A DNA stretch of 64,000 nucleotides from Mucilaginibacter ginsenosidivorans. Lineage in GTDB: Bacteria; Bacteroidota; Bacteroidia; Sphingobacteriales; Sphingobacteriaceae. A program made the position numbers and the translations under genes. Positions within the stretch are counted from its first letter, which is position 1. Each line of letters starts with the position of its first letter. The notes below the pieces were generated by a model. That model searched no databases and was not told the DNA's origin. It saw nothing but the letters and a program-made list of their open reading frames with translations. Location: positions 4,526,001 to 4,590,000 of the forward strand of contig NZ_CP042436.1 in the NCBI RefSeq assembly GCF_007971025.1. The letters are read 5' to 3'. Below are positions 41,910-50,958 of the stretch, one piece after another.

Positions 41910-43375
41910 GTGATCGAATCGATAAGAAGCTGGTCCAAAAGCGCGTGCAGATCGACACTAAAGAATGACGAGGAATAGTCCGAAAGGCCATAAGGTACTA
42001 TCAGTTTACCGTTATTGACAATTCCACCGCACGAATATACCACGTTAGGCACATAACCTTCGCGCTCATCCTGGTTAGGTATAAGCAGCGGCTCTTTTAA
42101 CCTACCCACCTCAATGGAAGGATCGTCCAGTTTAAATAAACTTGCTCCCAAAACATACCGGCGCATAGGCCCTACACCGTGCGTGATGACAAGCCATCCG
42201 TGTTCGGTTTCAAGCGGCGAGCCGCAATTGCCGATCTGGATAAACTCCCATGGATATTTGGGCTCCTGCAATACCTGCGGATTCTCCCACAGGTTGATAT
42301 TGCTCGAATACATAATATAATTATGCCATCCATCTATCCGGGACAGCATCACGTAATTACCATTGATCTTTCGTGGAAACAACGCAAGGTTTTTATTTGC
42401 TGCTCCGGCGCCATGCAGCGGCCTTATTTTAAAGTTGTAAAAATCCGTTGTCTGAAGAAGCTTTGGCATTATAAGCGCGCCATCAAACGCGGTATATGTG
42501 GCATAGTAAATAACAGAACCATCGTCCTTTACAAATTTCACAAAACGGGCATCCTCAATTCCTTTTCGCTCCAGTTCAGACATCGGGAATATCACCCTGT
42601 CGGAAATATCGGTATCCAAAGAGAAACTCATGTTACTGTATGAATCTGACAGCCACAGTATTTTTTCGTATTCGGTTTTCCGGCGGTCTGAGTGCGGTTC
42701 GTGCTGTAGTTCAATGATAACCTTCCGCAAGGTGTCGTAATCAAACTTATCCTTTGTTTTTGACTTGATCTCCTTCACCACAGCCTTATCTATCCTTGCC
42801 GTTGCAATTTTTTCAAAGAAAAGCTTCTTCTCATACATCGTGTCGCGGATCACCTCGGCCTCATCTACATAACTTCCTACCGGCAATATTTCGATCCTGT
42901 TTTCCTTATCGATCAGGGCCCTCCGGAATGCTATAGATGATATGTGCCCCTCGCCCACCGCCCTGAAGCTTATGATCAGGCGCTTTTGACCTGTTTCCAA
43001 CCCCGATTGGTCAGGGTCCTCAACAATTGAGGGATTGAAAAAGGCAGCAGATTCGATGGAATACTCATGGGTAAAATATGAGCCAAGCAACAACTTTCTC
43101 CAATGAGAAATCTTATCAAAGTCTATTTCAAGACCCTCTATTATTTGCCTAACCTTATTACAGTTACGATAAAGTATTTTGGTTATATTCCTGTGCCTTT
43201 TTGAAAACTCCTGGAGTAAGGGCGATATTATACCAAAAACCTCCTCATCGCTAAGAGAGGTCACACTTTTTATAACCTCTACCGCGCGTTCGCGGCCGTT
43301 AAAAAAAAATCTTGCTATTACACGTTTTGAATCTGGATTTACTCTGATTGGATAGCGTTCAACAGGTATTCGCAT
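41906..43375 (-). CDS. GH130-family glycoside phosphorylase-like enzyme
   Basis: 489 residues. The five-bladed propeller of GH130 is indicated by YEKILWLSDSYSNMSF, the acid residue motif GIEDARFVKFVKDDG (Asp of E-D-A-R, probable proton donor), YTAFDGALIMPKLLQTTDF, HNYIMYSSNINLWENP, and GPMRRYVLGASLFKLDDPS with phosphate-binding Arg residues. GH130 enzymes phosphorolyse beta-mannosides (4-O-beta-D-mannosyl or beta-1,2-mannosides) or hydrolyse them in some clades. There is an extra N-terminal helical part (about 1-150) beyond the core. No signal peptide, so intracellular. Convergent with the two GT genes, sharing the stop bases. Confidence 0.85.
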   Translation of the reverse strand: MRIPVERYPIRVNPDSKRVIARFFFNGRERAVEVIKSVTSLSDEEVFGIISPLLQEFSKRHRNITKILYRNCNKVRQIIEGLEIDFDKISHWRKLLLGSYFTHEYSIESAAFFNPSIVEDPDQSGLETGQKRLIISFRAVGEGHISSIAFRRALIDKENRIEILPVGSYVDEAEVIRDTMYEKKLFFEKIATARIDKAVVKEIKSKTKDKFDYDTLRKVIIELQHEPHSDRRKTEYEKILWLSDSYSNMSFSLDTDISDRVIFPMSELERKGIEDARFVKFVKDDGSVIYYATYTAFDGALIMPKLLQTTDFYNFKIRPLHGAGAANKNLALFPRKINGNYVMLSRIDGWHNYIMYSSNINLWENPQVLQEPKYPWEFIQIGNCGSPLETEHGWLVITHGVGPMRRYVLGASLFKLDDPSIEVGRLKEPLLIPNQDEREGYVPNVVYSCGGIVNNGKLIVPYGLSDYSSSFFSVDLHALLDQLLIDSIT

Positions 43376-43553
43376 AGTTAAGGGAGCGTGTTAGATTATA
43401 ATTTCCAGGTAAATTATCTCAGTTTGATTAGTGACACATCATAAGTACAAACTGCCAAACATGAAAAAAGTGTTTTTTATTTTCAGTATTTGCCTGCCAA
43501 GACATACTTTTCTTAAGACGGTTATCAAATTGAATGACACAAAAAACCGCTAT

Positions 43554-43751
43554 CTATTTGGATGGTTCAGTCTTAGTGGTTTCCAGGTAATAAATACTTC
43601 CTATATAAAGGCCATTTTCCACGGCCAATTTATGCCTGGTATTTTCCAGTATCTCCCTGGCATCTCCTTTGGCGCGTGGAATGGAAAGAAAATAGATCAC
43701 ATTACCCGTTTCATTATTGATGAACTTATAATGTTTGGCATCTTTGGTCAT
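43554..43751 (-). CDS. Small protein, unknown
   Basis: 65 residues from the ATG at 43751: MTKDAKHYKFINNETGNV, then YFLSIPRAKGDAREILENTR and YIGSIYYLETTKTEPSK. Composition is protein-like, with an alternating beta-alpha-beta pattern, but no family is recognised. A longer version from 43838 would add 29 residues of poor quality (AT-rich DNA). A comparable frame on the plus strand (43431-43778) is judged to be its shadow. It lies between GH130 and the MarR-GNAT gene, same strand as both. Confidence 0.5.
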   Translation of the reverse strand: MTKDAKHYKFINNETGNVIYFLSIPRAKGDAREILENTRHKLAVENGLYIGSIYYLETTKTEPSK

Positions 43752-43897
43752 ACTTTTTATCTTAAAAATGATATTTAAATAAAGCGATAAATCAGCGTAC
43801 CGGAACTTACTGATCCGGCTTACATGAAGTACAATCAAACATTAAATATGTTCTGCAAATACGTAGTTTTCAGTGCAGTTATTGATATTATTTTCTA

Positions 43898-44824
43898 CTA
43901 TAATTCCAAGTCGTATCGTTGCTCTGTCAGCTCTTTATCAAATGCCTTTGACGGCTTTTCTTCTGTAAGCCGAAAACCATATCTTTTATACAGGGCGGTG
44001 GCTGTCTGTTGTTCATTGGTGGTCCACAAATAAGCGGTGCATAACCCTTGTTCATTTAAGTAGGCCATAAAGCTATCCATCAATTTTTTCCCTAATCCTA
44101 TTCCCCTGTACCCATCAAGCAGGATAAAATACCGCAATTGCGCGCTTTGCCCGCGGTGCACTGCAGCCAGGAACCCTACTATTTTGCCATGATGTTCGCA
44201 TATCCACACCCTATCCTTTGCAGGGTTGTATTGATGGGCGAATTCGCCGAGGCTCTCCAATACATACCCTTCAAAGTTTAATCCATAGCCGCATTCATCG
44301 GCATATACTATTCCGTGCAGGAAAGCTATATAACCCAGGTCGCCGGGTAAAAGGTTTGTGCGTATATTGATATCATCCTGAGTTATTTTTTTTCCCGGTT
44401 TTAGGACCCTCATTATGTCCGACATGTCCGAAGCAAGGCATTTCTTTTGAGCTGGTGACAGAGGATCTATCAAGTTCCTAATTTGCTCATCCGATGCTTT
44501 GTTGAGCATCCCGAACTCCTTTTCTCCTTTTTCAGTCAGTGAAAGTATAACTGCCCGGGCATCGCTGTCCGACCGTTTCCGGATAACCAGCTTATCTTTT
44601 TCAAGCTTTTTCAGCAGGCGGCTCAGGTAGCTTTTGTCGATGTGCATTTTATCAATTATCCGGGACGCCTGTATGGTTCCCGCATTATTTATTTCGAAAA
44701 GAATGCGGGCCTCGGCAAGTGCATAAGGACTATCCAGTAAATGCTGGTCGAGCAAACCTATTATATCCGTATAGAAACGATTGAAGGCCCGGATGTCACT
44801 GATAATGGTATTCTGATCATTCAT
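43898..44824 (-). CDS. MarR-type regulator fused to a GNAT acetyltransferase
   Basis: About 308 residues. The N-terminal half is a MarR winged helix: ALAEARILFEINNAGTIQASRIIDKMHIDKSYLSRLLKKLEKDKLVIRKRSDSDARAVILSLTEKG. The C-terminal half (from about residue 150) is a GNAT domain: ILLDGYRGIGLGKKLMDSFMAYLNEQGL contains the acetyl-CoA loop, and TATALYKRYGFRLTEE is the last strand-helix. This fusion is a known architecture; the acetyltransferase may use the same ligand that the regulator senses. Start at ATG 44824 because it precedes the MarR helix and follows a strong palindrome at 44844-44864; the longer frame adds 12 residues through that operator. Confidence 0.9.
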   Translation of the reverse strand: MNDQNTIISDIRAFNRFYTDIIGLLDQHLLDSPYALAEARILFEINNAGTIQASRIIDKMHIDKSYLSRLLKKLEKDKLVIRKRSDSDARAVILSLTEKGEKEFGMLNKASDEQIRNLIDPLSPAQKKCLASDMSDIMRVLKPGKKITQDDINIRTNLLPGDLGYIAFLHGIVYADECGYGLNFEGYVLESLGEFAHQYNPAKDRVWICEHHGKIVGFLAAVHRGQSAQLRYFILLDGYRGIGLGKKLMDSFMAYLNEQGLCTAYLWTTNEQQTATALYKRYGFRLTEEKPSKAFDKELTEQRYDLEL

Positions 44825-44843
44825 AATACCAAAGTAATAACAA

Positions 44844-44864
44844 ATAGTAGACAAAGTCAACTAT
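44844..44864. promoter_or_regulatory. 21-bp palindrome, candidate operator of the MarR-GNAT gene
   Basis: ATAGTAGAC (44844-44852) and GTCAACTAT (44856-44864) form an inverted repeat with eight of nine positions matched and spacer AAA. Size and symmetry fit a MarR dimer site. It is 20 bp upstream of the ATG at 44824, in promoter position, and next to the convergent-side end of the receiver gene. Confidence 0.55.
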
Positions 44865-44869
44865 TTTTT

Positions 44870-45253
44870 TTAAGCCATCAGTTCATGCAGAAATTCGCGC
44901 GTGAGTGGTTTGATGATAAAAGAGTTGACAAAAGAATAGGTTTTCGACTTTTTGATATCGTGAGGAGCGATAGAAGAAGACACGATATAAACCCGGATGG
45001 CTTTTTTAAGCGAATCGTATATTTTTCTGTAATCATTCAAAAAATCCCATCCATTATAGCCGGGCATATTTAAGTCGACGAAAATGTAATCGGGCAATTG
45101 TTCGGGGTTTTCCTTATTCTCTTCAAGGAAATCAATCGTAGCTTTGGCATCTGTGCTGGACACAACGTCTTTCACAACGCTGTACTCCCTCAACATCAAT
45201 TGCGAAATTTTATGGTACATAGGATCGTCATCGATCAAAATCAACTTGCTCAT
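44870..45253 (-). CDS. Single-domain response regulator (receiver only)
   Basis: 127 residues: a CheY-like receiver with no output domain. Acidic pocket LIDDDPMYHKISQLML (residues 6-10), phospho-acceptor Asp in FVDLNMPGYNGW (about 59), Ser switch in VYIVSSSIAP and the conserved Lys in FIIKPLTREFL. Without an output domain it probably acts in a phosphorelay or by protein contact. No histidine kinase is adjacent. The MarR-GNAT gene is downstream on the same strand, 45 bp away. Confidence 0.92.
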   Translation of the reverse strand: MSKLILIDDDPMYHKISQLMLREYSVVKDVVSSTDAKATIDFLEENKENPEQLPDYIFVDLNMPGYNGWDFLNDYRKIYDSLKKAIRVYIVSSSIAPHDIKKSKTYSFVNSFIIKPLTREFLHELMA

Positions 45254-45394
45254 AGGTTTACAGGTAAATAGGAGGCGGGGAGGGTAATATAAATATACGG
45301 TTTAAAATTGCTAAAAGGCAAACAACTTTTGCACATATTAACAGCTAAGAAATTTATATATTAACTATTAATACACACAAAAGTTGTTCTATTA

Positions 45395-46819
45395 CTAAAC
45401 TTTTACTTTTTTCCAGTTTCCGCGCTTAAACAGCAGGTAGCTTGTTACCGCAATAAAAGTTTGAGAAATAGGAATAGCAATAAATACGCCTGTAGTCCCC
45501 CAGTTAAATGTTTTGGCCAAAACGTACGCTAAGGGTACCTGGAACAACCAGAAACCGATAAAATTGAGCTTTGTAGTTGCCCAGGTATCGCCTGCGCCGT
45601 TAAAAGCGCTCATCATCACCATACCGATGCCATAAAAGATATAACCGGTGCTCATGATAAGCAGGGCTTTGGAAGCTATCTGGCGTACCGCTACATCGTT
45701 TGAAAAGATCGCGGCAAGGAGGCTGCTGGCTGCCAGGCTGATAAGCGTAACAAAACCCATATAGATCATATTATACTTAATGGTTTTGTAAACCGAATCC
45801 TCGGCACGGTCAGGCTGTTTTGCACCCAGGTTTTGCCCTACCAGCGTAGCTGCCGCATTACTCATGCCCCAGGCAGGCAGCATAAAGAACAGCAAAAGCC
45901 TGATAGCGGTTTGGTAGCCTGCTGAACCCTCGTCGCCGCCTACATTTGCCACCAGCCTTGATAAAAATATCCAGCTGCACGAGCCGATAGTAAACTGGAA
46001 GATACCGGGCAGCGCAATTTTCAATATGGCTTTAGCCTGCTCCCAATGCGGTCTTAAATAGGCCATTCGCGCCTTGATCATGTTTCTGCCGTTAAAAAGG
46101 TGATAGACCTGGTAACACACACCGGTACCGCGACCGATAGTTGTGGCAATAGCCGCACCGGTTACGCCAAAACCGGGAAACAGGCCCAGGCCATTGACGA
46201 ATAATGGGCAAAGGATAATATTAGCAATATTGGCTATCCACAAACTGCGCATGGCAATAGCCGCATTACCGGCACCCCTGAATATACCATTGATCAAAAA
46301 CAGCAATACGATAATGATCGTCTCGCCCATCATAATACGCGTATAATTTACGCCCATACGGATAGTTTCGGCGGTTGCGCCCATTACCCTCAGGATATCC
46401 GCAGCGAAATAGAATCCGGCGCCACCTATCAAAATATTGATAATTAAAGCAATGGAGATAGTCTGCATGCCAGCTTTCGCCGCATCTACCGGGTTATGTT
46501 CGCCCATGCGCCGGGCCACAACTGCGGTGGCGGCCATACTTAAGCCGATCGCAAGGGAATAGATGATGGTCAGTACCGATTCGGTCAGTCCCACGGTTTG
46601 CACAGCATAACTGCTGTTTTTTAAATGCCCGACGAAAAAGAGATCGACAATGGCGAAAACGGATTCCATCACCATCTCAAGCATCATCGGGATGGCCAGC
46701 AACAATACCGCGCGGCGTATGCTGCCCTGGGTAAAATCGTGATTACCGCCTTTTAGGGCCTGTTTTAGAAGTGAGAATGTCCTCGATAGCTTATTTGAAG
46801 CCGGTTGAAATGTTGTCAT
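45395..46819 (-). CDS. MATE-family efflux transporter
   Basis: 474 residues with about twelve membrane helices; exports cationic drugs or metabolites using a sodium or proton gradient. Family traits: IPMMLEMVMESVFAIVDLFFVGHL at the start of the first half, the GLSMAATAVVARRMGE segment, GAGNAAIAMRSL in the middle and GMSNAAATLVGQNLGAKQPDRAEDSV at the start of the second half, the internal repeat of MATE proteins. The N-terminal 30 residues are cytoplasmic. No regulator is directly linked. Confidence 0.92.
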   Translation of the reverse strand: MTTFQPASNKLSRTFSLLKQALKGGNHDFTQGSIRRAVLLLAIPMMLEMVMESVFAIVDLFFVGHLKNSSYAVQTVGLTESVLTIIYSLAIGLSMAATAVVARRMGEHNPVDAAKAGMQTISIALIINILIGGAGFYFAADILRVMGATAETIRMGVNYTRIMMGETIIIVLLFLINGIFRGAGNAAIAMRSLWIANIANIILCPLFVNGLGLFPGFGVTGAAIATTIGRGTGVCYQVYHLFNGRNMIKARMAYLRPHWEQAKAILKIALPGIFQFTIGSCSWIFLSRLVANVGGDEGSAGYQTAIRLLLFFMLPAWGMSNAAATLVGQNLGAKQPDRAEDSVYKTIKYNMIYMGFVTLISLAASSLLAAIFSNDVAVRQIASKALLIMSTGYIFYGIGMVMMSAFNGAGDTWATTKLNFIGFWLFQVPLAYVLAKTFNWGTTGVFIAIPISQTFIAVTSYLLFKRGNWKKVKV

Positions 46820-47035
46820 GAAAAATAGAGTAACGTAAAAAATGAAACCAGTCAGCCCTGAGACTGACGAACAAAGAAGCGGATGTGGTAGTCCAGGTTA
46901 GAACCTTAAACGGACTGCTGCTATTATCATGGCGCGGCGTTATTGGAGTGACAAAGGTATGCGATTAGTTTTTTAAGTTCCTAATGAAATTTAAACTTGT
47001 CGTAAACGCACCGGGACAGGCGTAATTGGTTTAAC

Positions 47036-47058
47036 AAAAAGGCTCCGCATGCGGAGCC
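47036..47058 (-). terminator. Terminator after the FtsX-type permease gene
   Basis: GGCTCCGCATGCGGAGCC is a perfect 18-base palindrome (47041-47058). On the minus strand it is followed by TTTTTG. It is 31 bp after the stop at 47090. Confidence 0.85.
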
Positions 47059-47089
47059 TTTAACGTGATCATGAAGTGGTGAAGGTGAA

Positions 47090-49453
47090 TTATTCGCTCC
47101 GCAGACTTTTAACAGGGTTTGTGACGGCCACTTTGATAGTTTGATAACTGATAACCAATAATGCGATCAGTAAAACCGCTATAACGGGTGCGACCATTAA
47201 CCACCAGCCGACAGAAATATGGTAGGCGTAACCGTTGAGCCATTTGTTCATGATAAACCAGGCCAGCGGCACTCCCAGTACTGCGGCTATGGCAATAAGT
47301 TTGGCAAAATCCTTGGCTAACAGGACCAGTAATTGCTGAAATGCCGCGCCAAGCACTTTACGGATACCTATCTCTTTGGTGCGCTGCATAGCAACCAGGT
47401 AAGCAAGCCCATAAAGCCCGAGACAGGCAATCAGGATAGAAAGCACGGTGAAATAATTGAACAGCCTGATCGTAGTGATATCCTTTTGATAGGTGGAATT
47501 AAAGTCGGCATCCAGGAAATTGGCGTTAAAGGGGTTATCAGGAAAATAGCTGCTCCATGTGTCGCATACCTGTTTAACCTTTTTCGGATCTAACTTTACC
47601 AGCACCGACATCGGCTTCATAGAAGTATAAACCATCACTAATGGCGCTATAGGATTATGCATGGACGCATAATGGAAATTTTTAACCACGCCTATTACAG
47701 TTCCCTTATGATCAAAGCCTTCGATAGGCTGCCCGACCGGGTTCTTCCATCCTACTAACTTTACAAACGCTTCGTTCACTATAAAAGCTTGTTTTTTGTC
47801 GGTAGGCATACCGGCCGAAAAATTGCGCCCCGCCATTAACTGCATACCCAGCAAGGGCATAAATTTTTCATCTACTGAAAAGTAATTGGACATTGTTTCT
47901 CTTTTAACCCCGTTAACCGAAGTGAGCGTCGTCGCTTTTGGGGCCATATCCGTATTTCCTGCCGAGAAGCCCGTCTGCACGGCCGTTGCCTTAACAAAGC
48001 TCATCTGCTTAAGTGCGTTGTCAAAAGCTTTAACGTTGAGCAGGGCCACCGAATCATCGGGCAGGGCGATATTCAAAACCTGGTTACGGTTGTATCCCAG
48101 TGATTTATGTTCGACATAGTTTATCTGCCTGTTCATGATGAACGCGCCGGCTATCATTACCGTCGCAATGACGAATTGGGTTACAGTGATAACTTTACGC
48201 AGGGTTAGTCCCCGCGACATCTGCCTGAAATTGGCCTTTAACGCTGCCACGGGCTGAAAGGCCGATAACACAAACGCGGGATATAGCCCGGTGAGCAATG
48301 AAGAAGCCAGCACGATGGCGCAGATGGCCCAGAAGCTGTAGGTTGTCCAGGTAAGCCCGATATGTGCCTGCAGCAGCTGATTTAAAAACGGCAGCATCGC
48401 GAACATCAAGCCCAAACCTATAAACAGGGCAATAGTAGTTACAAAGAACGATTCGAACAGGAATTGCCGGATAAGCGCGGGCCGCAACGCTCCGTTGACT
48501 TTGCGGACACCCACCTCTTTAGCCCTTTCGGTAGCACGTGCGGTAGACAGGTTAATGTAGTTGAGCAAGGCGATAACCAATATCACCACAGCCAGGACCG
48601 AAAAAATATAGATCAGCTGTTTATCTCCTTTCGGGGTATCGCCCAGGAAACCGGTGGCAAAATGTACATCGCTAAGCGGCTGTATAATGAACCTGATCGA
48701 ATACTTTACCGCACCCATTTTATTCAATTCGGGTTGTACATCGTGTTTTGAAATAATATTCAGCTTGCTTTGGAAAGCTTTCAGATCCGGTTTATTTTTG
48801 AACAAGACGAATGTGTACACCGAAAAATCGTCCTCCATCCATTTGGTTATTTTTGAAAACTCCGGCGACAATAGCGCACTAACTTTCAGGTCGGAATTCT
48901 CGGGCAGTTCGTCAAGCACGCCGGTCACCTGGTAAAGCACCTTGTTAAAAGTTATGTTTTTGCCGACAGCGCTTTGATCGCCAAAATATTTTTTGGCAAG
49001 CGACGCCGAAAGCACCATTTTATGCGGCCCTGCAAGCGCCCGTTTTGGATCGCCCTCCTTCAATTTCCAGGTAAAAACATCAAACACGTTCTCATCGGCT
49101 TTGTAAACCTGGTCTTCGGTAAATAAATGGTCGTTCACCTTCATTACGGCACGTGCAGGCTCAAAGCGGACGGCCGTTTCTATTTCAGGATAAGTCCTTA
49201 AGGTAACCGCTAAAAGCGTTGGCGCAGGCGCGGCCGCCACGTTATCATTTTCGGGCGTGTGCATGACATTGGTCACCCGAACTATCCTGTCCCTTTTCAG
49301 GTTATAAGTGTCAAAGCTTTGTTCATAATCGACATATAACGATATAAGCAGGCAGGCTGCGATGCCGATGGATAAGCCGCCGATGTTGATCAGCGAAAAG
49401 GCTTTGTGGCGAAGCAGGTTGCGCCAGGCTATCTTAAGGAAATTTTTGAGCAT
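47090..49453 (-). CDS. ABC transporter permease, MacB/FtsX type
   Basis: 787 residues. Layout: N-terminal helix (about 20-40), periplasmic MacB core (about 45-240), three-helix FtsX block (about 285-400) with RATERAKEVGVRKVNGALRPALIRQF, a second helix near 430, second periplasmic core, and the terminal FtsX block with MQRTKEIGIRKVLGAAFQQLLVLLAKDFAKLI. This double FtsX layout is common in Bacteroidota and thought to use a separate ATPase, which is not in this window. Substrate unknown; some relatives move lipoproteins or peptides. Start at 49453 (MLKNFLKIAWRNLLRHK); an upstream in-frame ATG adds 28 poor residues. Confidence 0.9.
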   Translation of the reverse strand: MLKNFLKIAWRNLLRHKAFSLINIGGLSIGIAACLLISLYVDYEQSFDTYNLKRDRIVRVTNVMHTPENDNVAAAPAPTLLAVTLRTYPEIETAVRFEPARAVMKVNDHLFTEDQVYKADENVFDVFTWKLKEGDPKRALAGPHKMVLSASLAKKYFGDQSAVGKNITFNKVLYQVTGVLDELPENSDLKVSALLSPEFSKITKWMEDDFSVYTFVLFKNKPDLKAFQSKLNIISKHDVQPELNKMGAVKYSIRFIIQPLSDVHFATGFLGDTPKGDKQLIYIFSVLAVVILVIALLNYINLSTARATERAKEVGVRKVNGALRPALIRQFLFESFFVTTIALFIGLGLMFAMLPFLNQLLQAHIGLTWTTYSFWAICAIVLASSLLTGLYPAFVLSAFQPVAALKANFRQMSRGLTLRKVITVTQFVIATVMIAGAFIMNRQINYVEHKSLGYNRNQVLNIALPDDSVALLNVKAFDNALKQMSFVKATAVQTGFSAGNTDMAPKATTLTSVNGVKRETMSNYFSVDEKFMPLLGMQLMAGRNFSAGMPTDKKQAFIVNEAFVKLVGWKNPVGQPIEGFDHKGTVIGVVKNFHYASMHNPIAPLVMVYTSMKPMSVLVKLDPKKVKQVCDTWSSYFPDNPFNANFLDADFNSTYQKDITTIRLFNYFTVLSILIACLGLYGLAYLVAMQRTKEIGIRKVLGAAFQQLLVLLAKDFAKLIAIAAVLGVPLAWFIMNKWLNGYAYHISVGWWLMVAPVIAVLLIALLVISYQTIKVAVTNPVKSLRSE

Positions 49454-49635
49454 ACGGAGAGGTTGTTTGATACCCAAATGTAACCAGCAAAAAACCATCC
49501 GTTTACTGATTAACAACTGTTTAACACATTTTAACAAGAATTAACAGTTGAGACCCCGCAGATGTATATTAAATATTGAGGATGTTATAAAAATTATATT
49601 TAATATTAGCCTTCAATAACCCAAACACATAAACC

Positions 49636-50097
49636 ATGCGATACCTGCTTATTTTCCCGGCTGCCCTGCTGGCCCTTGCATCATGCAAACAAAAAACAGA
49701 AACTGCTGCTGAAACTGCATCAACCAAATCGCCCTTGAATGGCTCGTGGCGGCTGGTGAGCAGTAAATCTATCACCAAAGACACGGTGGATACTTCGCCT
49801 AAAAGCGGCATTGAAACGGTAAAATTGTATAACGACACGCATTTTACATTTTTTACCCATGATACGAAAAAGGGAAAGATAGATACCCCGGTATTTTCGG
49901 CCGGAGCCGGCACCTATACACTTTCGGGCGATAAGTACACCGAACACCTGCAGTATTGCAACGCCCGCGAGTGGGAAGATCATGATTTTGATTTCACGAT
50001 GAACCTGAAAAACGACACGATGACCCAGCGCGGTGTCGAAAAAGTTCCCGGTGTGGTGGATCACATCATCATTGAGACCTACGTGAAGATGAAATAA
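49636..50097 (+). CDS. Lipoprotein with a lipocalin-like domain
   Basis: 153 residues. Lipobox ASC (Cys17), then an Ala/Thr/Glu-rich linker (to about 33). The rest starts LNGSWRLVSSKS, the usual entry strand of small lipocalin-like domains of Bacteroidota, with alternating strands (HFTFFTHD, GTYTLSGDKYTEHLQYC, FDFTMNLKNDTMTQRG). Ligand unknown. It is followed 38 bp later by an NTF2-like gene on the same strand. Confidence 0.65.
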   Translation: MRYLLIFPAALLALASCKQKTETAAETASTKSPLNGSWRLVSSKSITKDTVDTSPKSGIETVKLYNDTHFTFFTHDTKKGKIDTPVFSAGAGTYTLSGDKYTEHLQYCNAREWEDHDFDFTMNLKNDTMTQRGVEKVPGVVDHIIIETYVKMK

Positions 50098-50135
50098 ACC
50101 AAAACCGAAGAAGCGACGTTAGCTAATAAAAGTAC

Positions 50136-50492
50136 ATGCCTGATATAAAACAAATCGCCGAACGCCTGATAAAACTTTGCAGCGAGCAAAAATTTGTGGA
50201 AGCTTATCGTGAACTATTTGGCGAGGAAGTTGAAAGCATAGACCCGTTATACCCGATAATGCCCCCAGCAAGGGGGCTTATAACTTTGATAGAGCGCGAA
50301 AAGCAGTTTCTGGCAAAGGCGCAGATACATAGTATCACGATGTCGGAACCGCTGATAACAGGCAACCACTTCGCTGTTAAATTAAGCATGGACTTTACAC
50401 ATGAGGAACGGGGCCGGATCAACATGGAGGAGTTATGCGTTTATCATGTAAAAGGCGGGAAAATAATGAGTCAGCAGTTTTTTATTAATTAG
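50136..50492 (+). CDS. NTF2/SnoaL-like small protein
   Basis: 118 residues. Helices at the start (IKQIAERLIKLCSEQKFVEAYRELF) lead to a glycine turn and ends in strands typical of an NTF2-like cone (HFAVKLSMDFTHEERGRINMEELCVYHVKGGKIMSQQFF). The fold suits small-molecule binding or isomerase activity; no catalytic residues are assigned. It is a clear paralogue of the gene at 50605-50958 (same helix and same YHVKGGKI ending). Confidence 0.75.
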   Translation: MPDIKQIAERLIKLCSEQKFVEAYRELFGEEVESIDPLYPIMPPARGLITLIEREKQFLAKAQIHSITMSEPLITGNHFAVKLSMDFTHEERGRINMEELCVYHVKGGKIMSQQFFIN

Positions 50493-50604
50493 CCGTACCG
50501 GCCTGTTGACGAAAAGAGGGCTATAAATCATCCAAAAAGTACTGATAATCAATTATTAACGAAAATATATTATAACAAAACAGCGTACCTTGTGTTGTGC
50601 CAAC

Positions 50605-50958
50605 ATGAACACTATCAAGCAAATTGCATTTCGGCTGGCGCAATTATGCCGCGAAAGGAAATTTATAGAGGCCTATCACGAACTTTATAGTAATAAAACC
50701 GAAAGCAAAGGCCCGAGGCCACGAACGCTTGCGTCAAAGGGACTTATGACTTTTCTTGAGCGTATCAAACAATTTGTCTCAAAAACTGATATCCACCAAA
50801 TCGAGATTTCCGACCCTCTTTTTGCCGGCGATTATTTTGCCATCGGTTTCCAAATGGATTATAATTTCGTCCATGAGCCGAGACGGTATATGGACGAAAT
50901 CTGCGTTTGTCATGTGCAAAACGGCAAAATAACCGGGCTTCCGATTTTTATGAAGTAG
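50605..50958 (+). CDS. NTF2/SnoaL-like small protein, paralogue of the preceding gene
   Basis: 117 residues. MNTIKQIAFRLAQLCRERKFIEAYHELY matches the start of the upstream gene almost position by position, as does the end ICVCHVQNGKITGLPIF. The middle is more diverged (SNKTESKGPRPRTLASKG). The pair looks like a local duplication. Start at 50605; a longer frame from 50590 adds Cys-rich residues with no support. The 3' end overlaps the convergent DUF4199 gene by 11 bp. Confidence 0.75.
   Translation: MNTIKQIAFRLAQLCRERKFIEAYHELYSNKTESKGPRPRTLASKGLMTFLERIKQFVSKTDIHQIEISDPLFAGDYFAIGFQMDYNFVHEPRRYMDEICVCHVQNGKITGLPIFMK

Noticed and set aside
38345..43375. Genomic island inserted at tRNA-Arg
   Set aside because: The tRNA is directly followed by carbohydrate genes, but there is no integrase, no repeat of the tRNA 3' end found by eye, and no obvious shift in composition.
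43431..43778. 115-codon plus-strand frame
   Set aside because: Overlaps the minus-strand 65-residue frame and has no conserved pattern. It starts in AT-rich DNA without a promoter.
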